Below, in pieces: positions 17,692 to 27,319 of a stretch of 46,711 bases of DNA. The position numbers and the translations under genes were made by a program. The DNA comes from Verrucomicrobiota bacterium. Its GTDB lineage: Bacteria > Verrucomicrobiota > Verrucomicrobiia > Verrucomicrobiales > Verrucomicrobiaceae. The notes beneath the pieces were generated by a model. It ran no database searches, was not told the origin of the DNA, and was given only the letters and a program-made list of their open reading frames with translations. The DNA is taken from contig JAPLUM010000752.1 in the NCBI GenBank assembly GCA_026397605.1, positions 1 to 46,711 on the forward strand, read 5' to 3'. Positions within the stretch are counted from its first letter, which is position 1. Every line of letters starts with the position of its first letter.

Positions 17692-19197
17692 ATGTCCCCT
17701 CGCACCACAGGCATAGCCCTCATCGCCTACTCGCTGCTCTCCCTGGCGCAGCGGCTGGCGAGCCTGCATGTGCCTGTGCTGAAGATACCTTTCCTCGCTG
17801 GAAATCCTGTGGGATTCATCCTTGCATCCCTGCTGCTCGCGTTCGGTCTGTGGTGGGTGATCAAAGGCCGCACTGAGTGGAACATCTCGCCTTTGACGTT
17901 AAAGAAGCTCCAGCGCTTTGCCCACATCCGACGCGGCTATGTTTCCTTCATCCTCATCCTCGGACTCGCCGGCATCGCATCGCTGGACACCCTGATTGTT
18001 GGCAAGCGCGCCTTGATGGTGAGCTACCAGGGGAAGTGGAGTTTTCCTTTTGTGAAGGGTGTCATGCCTGGCAAAACCTACAGTCTGGAAAGCGATGCCG
18101 AGGCTGACTATCGCGAGCTGAAAAAGCGTTTCGAAAAAGAGGACAAGGGCGACTGGGTGCTGATGCCGCTGGTGCCCTATGACTCGGCGCTCGACACGCC
18201 GGAGGTCATCGAGACACTCGACATTCAGGACGGCAAACTGCTGCGCAATGGCAGGCCCTACAGCGGCGCGGCCTACACAGTTTTTGCCTCAGATGCTGAG
18301 ATGAAGCGCCAGGAGTTCCAGTTCCGCAATGGCGTGAAGCACGGCGACTTCCGTGGCTGGAATGAAAAGGGTGAAACCATCGAGCAGGGTGCTTTCACCA
18401 AAGGAAGCCGCACGACCTACAGTGACTTCATTGATGGCAAAGCGGCAGCCTATGAATCCCAGGCTGGCGGTGTCTGGCAGCGCCTCGTCTATCCACCCGC
18501 GCCGCCTTCGTCCACCCAGAAGCACTACCTCGGCACGAACACCACAGGCGCGGATGTGCTGGCCATGCTATATGGCGGCCTGCAGCAGGCCTTGATCGCT
18601 GCGGTGCTGTTTGTCATCGTCGTGTTCGCGGTCGGTGTCCTCATCGGTGGCACGCTGGGCTACTTCGGCGGATGGGTGGATCTGACCGGACAGCGGCTCA
18701 TCGAGATCTGGCAGGTGCTGCCCTTTTTGTTCGTCGTGATGTTCATCAGCTCGCTGCTCAATCCCACGCTCAGCGTTCTGGTGATGATCCTTGCATTGTT
18801 CGGATGGATGAAGACCACGAGCTACCTGCGCACGGCCACCTACAGGGAAAAGGAACGCGATTATGTGGCTGCCGCGCGTCTGCAAGGCGCCAGCACTCCG
18901 CGTGTGATCTTCCATCATGTGCTGCCGAACGTCATCGCCATCCTGGTGACGCTGGCCCCCTTCGAGGTGGCGCTGGTCATCACGGATCTCGCCGCGCTGG
19001 ACTTCCTCGGCTACGGCCTGCCACCAGATGTGCCAAGCTGGGGCCGCCTGCTTCATGAAGGCGTGGATAACTTCAACTACCCCTGGATCGTCAGCAGCGC
19101 GTTTGCCGCCATGAGCCTGGTGCTGGTGCTCGTCACCTTTGTGGGCGAGGCCGTGCGCGAGGCCTTTGATCCGAAAAAATTCACCACCTACCAATGA
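17692..19197 (+). CDS. Peptide ABC transporter permease (YejE/OppC-type) with an extended extracytoplasmic insert
   Basis: LGTNTTGADVLAMLYGGLQQALIAAVLFVIVVFAVGVLIGGTLGYFGGWVD, DYVAAARLQGASTPRVIFHHVLPNVIAILVT, LGYGLPPDVPSWGRLL. Confidence 0.92.
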   Translation: MSPRTTGIALIAYSLLSLAQRLASLHVPVLKIPFLAGNPVGFILASLLLAFGLWWVIKGRTEWNISPLTLKKLQRFAHIRRGYVSFILILGLAGIASLDTLIVGKRALMVSYQGKWSFPFVKGVMPGKTYSLESDAEADYRELKKRFEKEDKGDWVLMPLVPYDSALDTPEVIETLDIQDGKLLRNGRPYSGAAYTVFASDAEMKRQEFQFRNGVKHGDFRGWNEKGETIEQGAFTKGSRTTYSDFIDGKAAAYESQAGGVWQRLVYPPAPPSSTQKHYLGTNTTGADVLAMLYGGLQQALIAAVLFVIVVFAVGVLIGGTLGYFGGWVDLTGQRLIEIWQVLPFLFVVMFISSLLNPTLSVLVMILALFGWMKTTSYLRTATYREKERDYVAAARLQGASTPRVIFHHVLPNVIAILVTLAPFEVALVITDLAALDFLGYGLPPDVPSWGRLLHEGVDNFNYPWIVSSAFAAMSLVLVLVTFVGEAVREAFDPKKFTTYQ

Positions 19198-21188
19198 TCG
19201 GCAAGCCACCAGTGAACAGTGAAGAACGACGTAGCACCAGCCGCGTCGCTCCATGGGCATGGCCACTCTGCGCCTTGCTCGTGTTGCTGGGCTCCTCCTG
19301 CTCAGACGATGCTGATGAACGCTTCCCGCCCTACGACAACACGGCGGAAGTCGAGGCCGAGTGGAAGGCGAACCCGCAGATCTACCAATTCAAGACCCTC
19401 GCCGACCTGCCGCCTAACCTACAGTGGGAAACAGGGGCTGATTATCCGGAGCTTGGCGATCCGGCGGCGAAGAAGGGCGGCACCTTCAACTACGACATGC
19501 CGAACTTCCCGCCCACGCTGCGCTTCATAGGGCCGGATGGCGGAAACACCTTCCGCAGCGAGCATTGGGACAACATTGAGATGTCGCTCGTGCAACTCCA
19601 TCGCAACGTGGGCAAGTGGATGCCTTGCATCGCGGAAGCGTGGGCGGTGGGGGATGACCGCAAGACGGTCTATTTTAAATTGGATCCGTCTGCGACTTAT
19701 TCCGATGGCGTGAAGGTCGAGGTCGAGGACTTCTTCATGACGCTGTACATCGCGCGTTCGAAGCACACGAAGGATCCCTACTCTTACGCTTATTCGAGGG
19801 AACACTACGCCTCGATCTCCAAATACGATGACCACACCATGTCCATCACACTGGTGGAAACGGCTCCCGATCCTGTGCTCCTCACCGGCGCTCCCCAGGA
19901 CGGTCTTGGCGGCCCCATGCCGCGCCATTTTTTCCGTGAGTTTGGCGATGACTTTCCCGCCCGCTACCAGTGGCGCAAGATGCCGACGACAGGTGCCTAC
20001 GACATTCTGCCGGAGGACATCAAGTATGGCCGCAGCATCACGCTGACCCGGGTGAAGAACTGGTGGGCCAAGGACAAAAAGTACTACCGCTATCGCTACA
20101 ATGCGGATCGCTTCGTTCACAAAATGGTGCCCAATCTGGACACAGCGTTTGAGTTGTTCCGCCAGGGCAAGATCGACCACTTCAGCTCAGCTGCGCAGAT
20201 GCTGCCGCCGAACTATTGGTATGATAAGGGTGACATCCCCGAGCTGCTGAATGGCTATATCGAGCGCTACACCTTTTATAACAGCTTCCCGCAGATCCCG
20301 CGCTGCCTCTACATCAACCAGAGCAAGCCCTTTCTCGACAACCTGGACGTCCGAACCGGCCTGCACTACGCCATGGACATCGAGAAAGTCATCGCCGTGG
20401 TGCTGCGTGGCGACCCGGTGCGGATGCAGAACAGCTGGTCAGGCTTTGGGCGCTTTATGAATCCTAATCTCCGGGCACTGCTCTATGACCCTGTGAAGGC
20501 CCAGGAGCATTTTGCAAAGGCGGGCTTCACCAAACGCAACTCCGCCGGCATCCTGGTGAATGCGGAGGGCAAGCCATTGTCCTTCACGCTCACCATCGGC
20601 ACTTATCCCGCCTACACCCAGGCGGCGCTGATCTGGAAGGAAGGCGCGCTTAAGGCCGGGCTGGACCTGAAGATTGAGTCCATTGACTTCACCCAGCTCT
20701 TTAAGAAGGCAGAGGAAAAGGAGCATGAGATCATTATGGCGGGGTTCGGGGCCACACCGCCATACCCGGAGATGTGGCAGTACTTCCACTCGATCAACGC
20801 CTATGAGATGAAGGACGGCAAAAAGGTAAAGAAGCCCAACACTTCTAATTTCACGATGACGGACAACCCGGAGCTAGACAAGCTGATTGACCAGCAGCGC
20901 AAAGCGCCCAACGATGACGAGATGCAGCGCCTGTGTTGGCAGATCCAGGAGATCACCCACAACAGTCGCTGCCAGATAACGACCTGGGAGGCACCGCTTT
21001 ACCGCTATTTTCACTGGCGCTGGCTGCGCTGGCCGAAGGATGGCAATCTGAAGCAGACACGCGAGGGCCTCGACTCTTTTGCATGGTGGATTGATGAGGG
21101 CATCAAAGCCGAGACCCTGGAGGCCATCCGCAATGGTAAGAGCTTCGGTGAAGTGTCACGTGTGTTTGATCAATACCGCCAGAAATGA
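19194..21188 (+). CDS. Extracellular solute-binding protein family 5 (YejA/OppA-like lipoprotein)
   Basis: Lipobox-like [70 protein letters not shown]; overlaps the upstream stop (ATGA). Confidence 0.92.
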   Translation: MIGKPPVNSEERRSTSRVAPWAWPLCALLVLLGSSCSDDADERFPPYDNTAEVEAEWKANPQIYQFKTLADLPPNLQWETGADYPELGDPAAKKGGTFNYDMPNFPPTLRFIGPDGGNTFRSEHWDNIEMSLVQLHRNVGKWMPCIAEAWAVGDDRKTVYFKLDPSATYSDGVKVEVEDFFMTLYIARSKHTKDPYSYAYSREHYASISKYDDHTMSITLVETAPDPVLLTGAPQDGLGGPMPRHFFREFGDDFPARYQWRKMPTTGAYDILPEDIKYGRSITLTRVKNWWAKDKKYYRYRYNADRFVHKMVPNLDTAFELFRQGKIDHFSSAAQMLPPNYWYDKGDIPELLNGYIERYTFYNSFPQIPRCLYINQSKPFLDNLDVRTGLHYAMDIEKVIAVVLRGDPVRMQNSWSGFGRFMNPNLRALLYDPVKAQEHFAKAGFTKRNSAGILVNAEGKPLSFTLTIGTYPAYTQAALIWKEGALKAGLDLKIESIDFTQLFKKAEEKEHEIIMAGFGATPPYPEMWQYFHSINAYEMKDGKKVKKPNTSNFTMTDNPELDKLIDQQRKAPNDDEMQRLCWQIQEITHNSRCQITTWEAPLYRYFHWRWLRWPKDGNLKQTREGLDSFAWWIDEGIKAETLEAIRNGKSFGEVSRVFDQYRQK

Positions 21189-22888
21189 TGAGCAACACTG
21201 CCCCCATCCTCCAAGTCAATCATCTGGTGACCGCATTTGACACCGACGCAGGCCGCATGACAGCTGTCGATGGTGTGTCCTTCGATGTGCCGCGTGGCAA
21301 GACGCTCGGCATCGTCGGTGAGTCGGGTTGTGGTAAGAGTGTGACCGCCTTCTCCATCACACGCCTGCTTCCGCAGCCGCATGGGAAGATTCTCGGCGGC
21401 AGCATCCTGTTTGAAGGCAAAGACCTCGTGACCCTGCCGCATGAGGAGATGCGCAAGCTGCGCGGCAATGACATCTCCATGATCTTCCAGGAGCCCATGA
21501 CGGCGCTCAATCCCGTGCAGACTGTCGGGAAACAACTCGCCGAAGCCATTCTACTTCATGAGCAGGCCAGCCCGGACCAAGTCCGCACTCGCTGCATCGA
21601 CATGATGAAAAAGGTGCGCATTCCCGCGCCCGAGCAACGCATCAACGAGTATCCTCACCAACTCAGCGGCGGCATGCGTCAGCGCGTGATGATCGCCATG
21701 GCGCTGATCAACACGCCGAAGCTCCTCATTGCCGATGAACCCACCACCGCACTTGATGTCACCGTGCAGGCGCAGATCCTGGAGTTGATCAAAGAGCTGC
21801 AAGTTGACCTCGGCATGAGTGTCATTCTCATCACTCATGATCTCGGTGTCATCGCTGAAGTCTGTGATGAAGTGGCCGTCATGTATGCTGGCCGCATCGT
21901 CGAGCGTGCCAGCGTTTTTGATCTTTTTAAAAATCCACGCCATGCCTACACCCAAGGTTTGCTGGAAAGCATTCCCCGTCTCGACAGTAAGCCGAAGACT
22001 CTATTGAAAGCCATTTCTGGCAATGTGCCCGGCATCGCTGACTTCAAGCCCGGCTGCCGTTTCGCCGAGCGCTCCGGTCGTGAGCATACAGAGGCTCACC
22101 TCACCACTCGTCCACCTTTCGTCGAGATCGCGCTGGGGCATTGGGTGGAAAACTGCCCCATCTGTGCTGGATTGAGCGTTGCCGTTTCTTTTTCCGCTAG
22201 TAATTTAAATCCTGAAACCCAGACCCGCTATGACCCCCCTAGCAACCGAGATGCTCAAGACACGTTTACGGATGCCCTCCGCTACCTTCGAGCAAATGAA
22301 AGCACAGGTCATTCGTCACAAAGCCGTGCGGAGCGCGAGACAGAACGCCAGCGGCAGCTCGGGCTCCTCTCCGAATGGTGCCGCGAACATGGGAAAATAG
22401 TTTCTGCGGAGACAATGGGTGAAGCCCTCGACCAAGGTGCTGAACACACCATTTATGGAGATCTCAAACGCAACCGCGCCATCAAAGTCACCTATCCTGG
22501 CCGTGCGGGCAATGACTTCAGCCGAGGGCGACTTCTCGCAGCTCATCCTACCGAGTACTTCGAGCGCTGGATCAATCACAATGAACTGTTCGGGGATGCG
22601 GCAATGTTCGAAGGTCTGATCGAAGCTGAAGACGGACACCAACTGGTGATTTCTCAGCCTTGGATCATGGGCGATGTTCCCGACCGTCAGCAAACTTGGG
22701 AGAAACTAGCCGAGATGGGCTTCGAGCCAGTTCCCAATGGACAAGATTTTTTCCGAGTGTCCGACTCACTTGCATTGCTCGATTGTCACGATGGTAATTT
22801 CATCCTCGCAGAAGATGGGCGGCTTTTGTCCATTGATGCGCATCCCATCTTTGCCGATGATTCTTTGAAACGCGCACTTTATCTCTAG
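21185..22888 (+). CDS. OppD-like ABC transporter ATPase with an in-frame C-terminal polyvalent-protein-type kinase-like domain
   Basis: Walker A GESGCGKS, signature [15 protein letters not shown], Walker [19 protein letters not shown], OppD/F C-term [12 protein letters not shown] at ~22135-22170. Then ~200 aa: [20 protein letters not shown]...[43 protein letters not shown]...[29 protein letters not shown]. Confidence 0.85.
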   Translation: MMSNTAPILQVNHLVTAFDTDAGRMTAVDGVSFDVPRGKTLGIVGESGCGKSVTAFSITRLLPQPHGKILGGSILFEGKDLVTLPHEEMRKLRGNDISMIFQEPMTALNPVQTVGKQLAEAILLHEQASPDQVRTRCIDMMKKVRIPAPEQRINEYPHQLSGGMRQRVMIAMALINTPKLLIADEPTTALDVTVQAQILELIKELQVDLGMSVILITHDLGVIAEVCDEVAVMYAGRIVERASVFDLFKNPRHAYTQGLLESIPRLDSKPKTLLKAISGNVPGIADFKPGCRFAERSGREHTEAHLTTRPPFVEIALGHWVENCPICAGLSVAVSFSASNLNPETQTRYDPPSNRDAQDTFTDALRYLRANESTGHSSQSRAERETERQRQLGLLSEWCREHGKIVSAETMGEALDQGAEHTIYGDLKRNRAIKVTYPGRAGNDFSRGRLLAAHPTEYFERWINHNELFGDAAMFEGLIEAEDGHQLVISQPWIMGDVPDRQQTWEKLAEMGFEPVPNGQDFFRVSDSLALLDCHDGNFILAEDGRLLSIDAHPIFADDSLKRALYL

Positions 22889-22891
22889 CTA

Positions 22892-23866
22892 ATGCCCCTC
22901 CTCACTGTCCAAAATCTCCAGCAACACTTTCCTGTCCGTGGGGGTTTGCTCAGGCGTTCTGTGGCTTCATGCAAGGCCGTAGATGGAGTGAGTTTTTCTT
23001 TGAATGCGGGGGAAACTCTCGGGCTAGTCGGTGAGTCAGGCTGTGGCAAGACGACGCTGGGAAAGGCCATTGTGAGATTGTTAAAGCCGACATCAGGGAA
23101 GATCGAGTTTGATGGTCAAGACATCACTACTTCTAGCATCGGTGCGTTGAGACCGATGCGGCGGCATGTGCAGATGATCTTCCAAGATCCGGCTGAGTCT
23201 CTCAATCCACGCCATACGGTGCGGGATATCTTGGAAGAGCCTTTCATCATTCAGAAAATGGGGGCCAAAGAGGAGCGCCAAAAGTGGGTGCTGGAGCTTT
23301 TGGATAAGGTAGGACTTCCTTCCAGCGCGATGGATCGCTTCCCTTTCGAGTTCAGTGGTGGTCAGCGTCAGCGTATCGGCATTGCGCGCGCCATTGCTTT
23401 GAAGCCAAAGCTCATCGTGTGTGATGAGCCCGTGTCAGCGCTGGATGTGTCGGTGCAAAGTCAGGTGCTGAATCTGTTGCTGGATCTCCAGCGTGAGATG
23501 GGACTGAGTTACCTTTTTATCGCCCATGGTTTAAGTGTGGTGAAGCACATGAGTGATCGGGTCGCGGTCATGTATCTGGGCAAGATTGTCGAGCTAGCGC
23601 CTGCGGAAGAGCTTTATCAAAACCCACGCCATGCTTACACGAAGGCGCTGTTGGATGCCATTCCGGTGCCTGATCCAGCAATGCGGCGTAAGCGCGAGTT
23701 GCTGCAGGGGGACGTGCCTTCGCCCATTAATCCGCCAGCAGGCTGTGCTTTTGGGCACCGTATGAAGCATGCTCAATGGCAGGCCAGTGTGGGCATGGAT
23801 TTGTCGCTCAAAGAAGTGTCGCCAGGACACTGGGTGCAGCCTTGTCCTTGCTGCACCCAGGTGTAG
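22892..23866 (+). CDS. OppF-like ABC transporter ATPase
   Basis: GESGCGKTTLGKAIVRLLKPTSG, IFQDPAESLNPRHTV, FSGGQRQRIGIARAIALKPKLIVCDEPVSALDVSVQ, C-term GHWVQPCPCC. Confidence 0.94.
   Translation: MPLLTVQNLQQHFPVRGGLLRRSVASCKAVDGVSFSLNAGETLGLVGESGCGKTTLGKAIVRLLKPTSGKIEFDGQDITTSSIGALRPMRRHVQMIFQDPAESLNPRHTVRDILEEPFIIQKMGAKEERQKWVLELLDKVGLPSSAMDRFPFEFSGGQRQRIGIARAIALKPKLIVCDEPVSALDVSVQSQVLNLLLDLQREMGLSYLFIAHGLSVVKHMSDRVAVMYLGKIVELAPAEELYQNPRHAYTKALLDAIPVPDPAMRRKRELLQGDVPSPINPPAGCAFGHRMKHAQWQASVGMDLSLKEVSPGHWVQPCPCCTQV
23830..23860 (+). terminator. Perfect 10-bp hairpin CTGGGTGCAG-N11-CTGCACCCAG inside the 3' end of the oppF-like gene
   Basis: Inverted repeat read directly; lies immediately before the stop of the last opp gene. 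Followed by GTGTAGATTTGAGTT with no long T-run, so a terminator role is only possible. Confidence 0.45.
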
Positions 23867-23873
23867 ATTTGAG

Positions 23874-26549
23874 TTATCCCAGAGCGGCCATCATCTCGCG
23901 CAGCTTGGCTAGCTTTTCCTGCCAGTCGGTTTTGCGCAGTTGATGTTCATCCAGCACTTTTTGCGGGACTTTGCTGGTGAAGTTTTCATCGGCCAGTTTG
24001 GCGGTGACTTTCTCCAGCTCGGACTCGGCTTTGGTGAGCTCTTTGCCAATGCGGGCGCGCTCGGCTTCGATGTCGATCAGGCCATCTAAGGGCAGGAAGA
24101 TGGTGCCAAGCGGGGTGATGGCGCTTGGTGTGCCTTTGGTCGGCACAAAGGCGGCATCGACCTGAAGGGGATCGGCATTCAGGAGAATGCGCAGGACTTC
24201 GATCTCGTAAGCGGGTAGCTCCTGGTTCGGTTGGAGGACAAAGCGGACCTTCTTGGTGATGTTGAAGGTGCTTTTCAGGCCACGGCCCAAATTGACGGCT
24301 TCATACTTCTCGTTCGCGGTCTTTTCGTCCTCTGGAAGGATGCCGAAGTGAGCGAGTTCGTCAGCATCCAGCGGCTTCGGCCAAACGGCGAACATGATGC
24401 TCTTGCCGCCTTGGTTTTCAGGAAGGTCGGCGTTGAAGCCCATCCCGTGCCACAGCTCCTCGGTGATGAAGGGCAGGAATGGATGGAAGAGACGAAGTGT
24501 CTGGCCCAGCACAAAGTCGATAACGGCGAGCGTGTTCTCTTTGCGCTTCGCATCGCTTCCTTGAAGGACGGCTTTAGACGCCTCCACGTACCAGTCGCAA
24601 TACTCGCTCCAGAAGAAGCGGTAGAGCGTGGCGGTGGCGTCGCTGAAGCGGTATTCTTCGAGCGCGATGCTGACTTCGGTGATAGCGGTGTTGAGGCGCA
24701 GGAGGATCCATTTGTCGTCGCTGCTGAGCAGGGCGGCGCTGATTTCCGTCTCTACCTCGCCGCCTTGCATCTGGCGGAAGCGGGCGGCGTTCCAGAGCTT
24801 GGTGCAGAAGTTGCGGCCGAGCTCGACGTTCTTTTCGTCGAAGCAGATGTCCTGGCCGAGCGGAGCACTGCGCATGATGCCGAAGCGCAGAGCATCTGCG
24901 CTATAAGTGGCGATGAGGTCCAGCGGATCAGGCGAATTACCGAGTGACTTGGACATCTTGCGGCCTTGCTTGTCGCGGATGATGCCGGTGTAATAGACGT
25001 TCTTAAACGGCAGCTCGCCCATCCATTCGAAGCCCGCCATGATCATGCGGGCAACCCAGAAGAAGATGATGTCTGGACCGGTAACGAGATCGGTCGTGGG
25101 GTAAAACGCACGAAGCGTTGGAATGGTAGAGTCATGGGCTTTGTCTCCAGTCCATCCCATCGTCGCAAACGGCCACAGCCAAGAGCTAAACCACGTGTCG
25201 AGGACGTCGGGGTCTTGCTCCCAGCCTTCACCTTCTGGGGCTTCTACACCGCAGTAAGTTTCTTCGCCGCGATACCACACCGGCACACGGTGTCCCCACC
25301 AGACTTGGCGGCTGATGCACCAGTCTTGCAGGCCACCCATCCAGTGATCAAACACTTTGGCCCAGCGGTCGGGGTGGAACTTCATGGTTCCGTTAGCCAC
25401 GACTTCCTGGCTTTCTTTCACACTCGGATATTTGAGGAACCATTGCTCACTCAAACGAGGCTCGATAGGCACGTCGGCGCGTTCGGAGAAGCCGACGTTG
25501 TTCTGATGGGGTTCCTCTTTGATCATGGCGCCCATTTCGGTGAGCAGCTCGACCGCTTTCTTTCGGCCTTCAAAGCGATCCAAGCCAGCGAGGTCTTTGC
25601 CAGCAAGCTCATTCAGCACACCGTTTGGATGTAACACGTCGATGACCTCTAGGCTATGACGTTGGCCGATTTCAAAGTCAGCCTTGTCGTGAGCGGGCGT
25701 CACTTTCAATACACCTGTACCAAATTCGAAATCGACATGGTCATCCGCCACGATGCGAATCGATGCCTGATTCTCCAAAGGCAACGGACGACGAATGTGT
25801 TTACCGACGAGATCGGCATAGCGCGGATCTTTCGGATTCACAGCCACCGCTGTATCGCCAGGGATCGTCTCAGGACGCGTCGTCGCAATAGTGAGCCAAG
25901 TGCCGGGAGCTTCGACAACTTCCACTTTAAAATGATACATGAAACCTTTTTGCTGCTTCATGATGACTTCCTCGTCGCTCAGGGCGGTGAGGGAGGAGGG
26001 ACACCAGTTCACCATGCGTTTGCCACGGTAGATGAGACCCTTTTGGTAGAGATCCACGAACACGCGCATGACGCAGCGGTTGTAGTCCTCATCAAAGGTG
26101 AAGCGCTGGCGGCTCCAGTCACAGGATGAGCCGAGCTTTTTCAGCTGATCGATGATGATGTCGCCCTGTTTCTCTTTCCATTCCCAGATTTTTTCGATTA
26201 GCTTCTCACGGCCCAGATCGTCGCGGTGTTTGATGACGCCTTGTTTTTTCAGCGTCTTTTCCACCACATTTTGGGTGGCCAGACCGGCGTGGTCTGTGCC
26301 TGGCAGCCAGAGCACTTCCTTCCCAGCCATGCGGGCGCGGCGGCAAAGGATGTCCTGGATGGTGTTATTCAGCACATGGCCCATGTGCAGCACGCCCGTG
26401 ACGTTTGGCGGTGGGATGACGATGGAGTAGGCAGGGCGTGTCTCGCTGACGCGAGCGGGATCGGCCACAAAGCATTTGTCATCCAGCCAGCGCTGATACC
26501 AGCGGGCTTCCACGTCGGCTGGGGTGTAGGTCTTTTCGAGTTCGGGCAT
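23874..26549 (-). CDS. valS: Valyl-tRNA synthetase
   Basis: PPPNVTGVLHMGHVLNNTIQDILCRRARMAGKEVLWLPGTDHAGLATQ, KMSKSLGNSPDPLDLI, C-terminal coiled coil; start MPELEKTYTPADVEARW at 26549. Confidence 0.97.
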   Translation of the reverse strand: MPELEKTYTPADVEARWYQRWLDDKCFVADPARVSETRPAYSIVIPPPNVTGVLHMGHVLNNTIQDILCRRARMAGKEVLWLPGTDHAGLATQNVVEKTLKKQGVIKHRDDLGREKLIEKIWEWKEKQGDIIIDQLKKLGSSCDWSRQRFTFDEDYNRCVMRVFVDLYQKGLIYRGKRMVNWCPSSLTALSDEEVIMKQQKGFMYHFKVEVVEAPGTWLTIATTRPETIPGDTAVAVNPKDPRYADLVGKHIRRPLPLENQASIRIVADDHVDFEFGTGVLKVTPAHDKADFEIGQRHSLEVIDVLHPNGVLNELAGKDLAGLDRFEGRKKAVELLTEMGAMIKEEPHQNNVGFSERADVPIEPRLSEQWFLKYPSVKESQEVVANGTMKFHPDRWAKVFDHWMGGLQDWCISRQVWWGHRVPVWYRGEETYCGVEAPEGEGWEQDPDVLDTWFSSWLWPFATMGWTGDKAHDSTIPTLRAFYPTTDLVTGPDIIFFWVARMIMAGFEWMGELPFKNVYYTGIIRDKQGRKMSKSLGNSPDPLDLIATYSADALRFGIMRSAPLGQDICFDEKNVELGRNFCTKLWNAARFRQMQGGEVETEISAALLSSDDKWILLRLNTAITEVSIALEEYRFSDATATLYRFFWSEYCDWYVEASKAVLQGSDAKRKENTLAVIDFVLGQTLRLFHPFLPFITEELWHGMGFNADLPENQGGKSIMFAVWPKPLDADELAHFGILPEDEKTANEKYEAVNLGRGLKSTFNITKKVRFVLQPNQELPAYEIEVLRILLNADPLQVDAAFVPTKGTPSAITPLGTIFLPLDGLIDIEAERARIGKELTKAESELEKVTAKLADENFTSKVPQKVLDEHQLRKTDWQEKLAKLREMMAALG

Positions 26550-26600
26550 AAAGGGCCGCCAAGATGGGGGAAAGCGACCGTTTTGCAAGGAATCAGGAAA

Positions 26601-27293
26601 TCAGAGTACGGCGCACTCTCGGAAACTGAAGTACGGCTGGGATCTGCCCTCTGCTGGTGTGCCGATGATCAGGTGGTCTAAAAAGACAATATTAAAGAGA
26701 TCCGCCGCATCCTTGATGCGGCGGGTGAGCCTGCGGTCGGCATCGCTAGGATCGGGGTCGCCACTGGGGTGATTATGCACCAGGATAAAGGCGTAGGCTT
26801 TATGCAGCAGCGCCTTTTGGATCACTTCACGGGGATGGGCGCTGGTTTCATTGAGCGTGCCGCGAAACAGCTCCTCATGGCGCATCAGGCAGAGACGGGT
26901 ATTCAGCAGCAGAATGCGTACCGTCTCGTGATTGAGGGACTGGAGTTCTGAGCCGATGAACTTGTAGGCCAGTTCAGGGGTGTTGAGAGGCATTTCCCGA
27001 GCTTCCTGCTGCTCAGCACGGCGACCTAGCTCAAAGGCCGCTGCAAGATGAGCCGCTTTAGCTGGTCCTAGTCCGCGCATATCCACCAGGGTAGGGGCCT
27101 CGATCCGTGACAAATTGCGCAGAGAGCCCTGATCTTTCAGCAGCCGCTGGGCTATCTGGATCGCATTTTCCCCTTTCATCCCTGTATTGATGAAAATGGC
27201 CAAAAGCTCGGCATCTGATAAGGCTCCCGCGCCTAGGCGCAGGAGTCGCTCTCGCGGACGATCTTCTTCGGGGATGTCATGGATACGAGACAT
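26601..27293 (-). CDS. radC: DNA repair protein RadC family (JAB domain)
   Basis: IPEEDRPRERLLRLGAGALSDAELLAIFINTG...HPREVIQKALLHKAYAFILVHNHPSGDPDPSDADRRLTRRIKDAADL. Confidence 0.94.
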   Translation of the reverse strand: MSRIHDIPEEDRPRERLLRLGAGALSDAELLAIFINTGMKGENAIQIAQRLLKDQGSLRNLSRIEAPTLVDMRGLGPAKAAHLAAAFELGRRAEQQEAREMPLNTPELAYKFIGSELQSLNHETVRILLLNTRLCLMRHEELFRGTLNETSAHPREVIQKALLHKAYAFILVHNHPSGDPDPSDADRRLTRRIKDAADLFNIVFLDHLIIGTPAEGRSQPYFSFRECAVL

Positions 27294-27319
27294 GAGTGAG
27301 GGCGCAGATTAGGGTTAAT

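Noticed and set aside
18568-20180. Antisense ORFs 18568..19266 and 19419..20180 (232 and 253 aa)
   Set aside because: His/Arg/Gln-rich shadow translations opposite well-supported permease and solute-binding protein genes.
24231-25634. Forward ORFs 24231..24947 and 24966..25634 opposite valS
   Set aside because: Antisense to a strongly conserved valyl-tRNA synthetase; no independent domain evidence.
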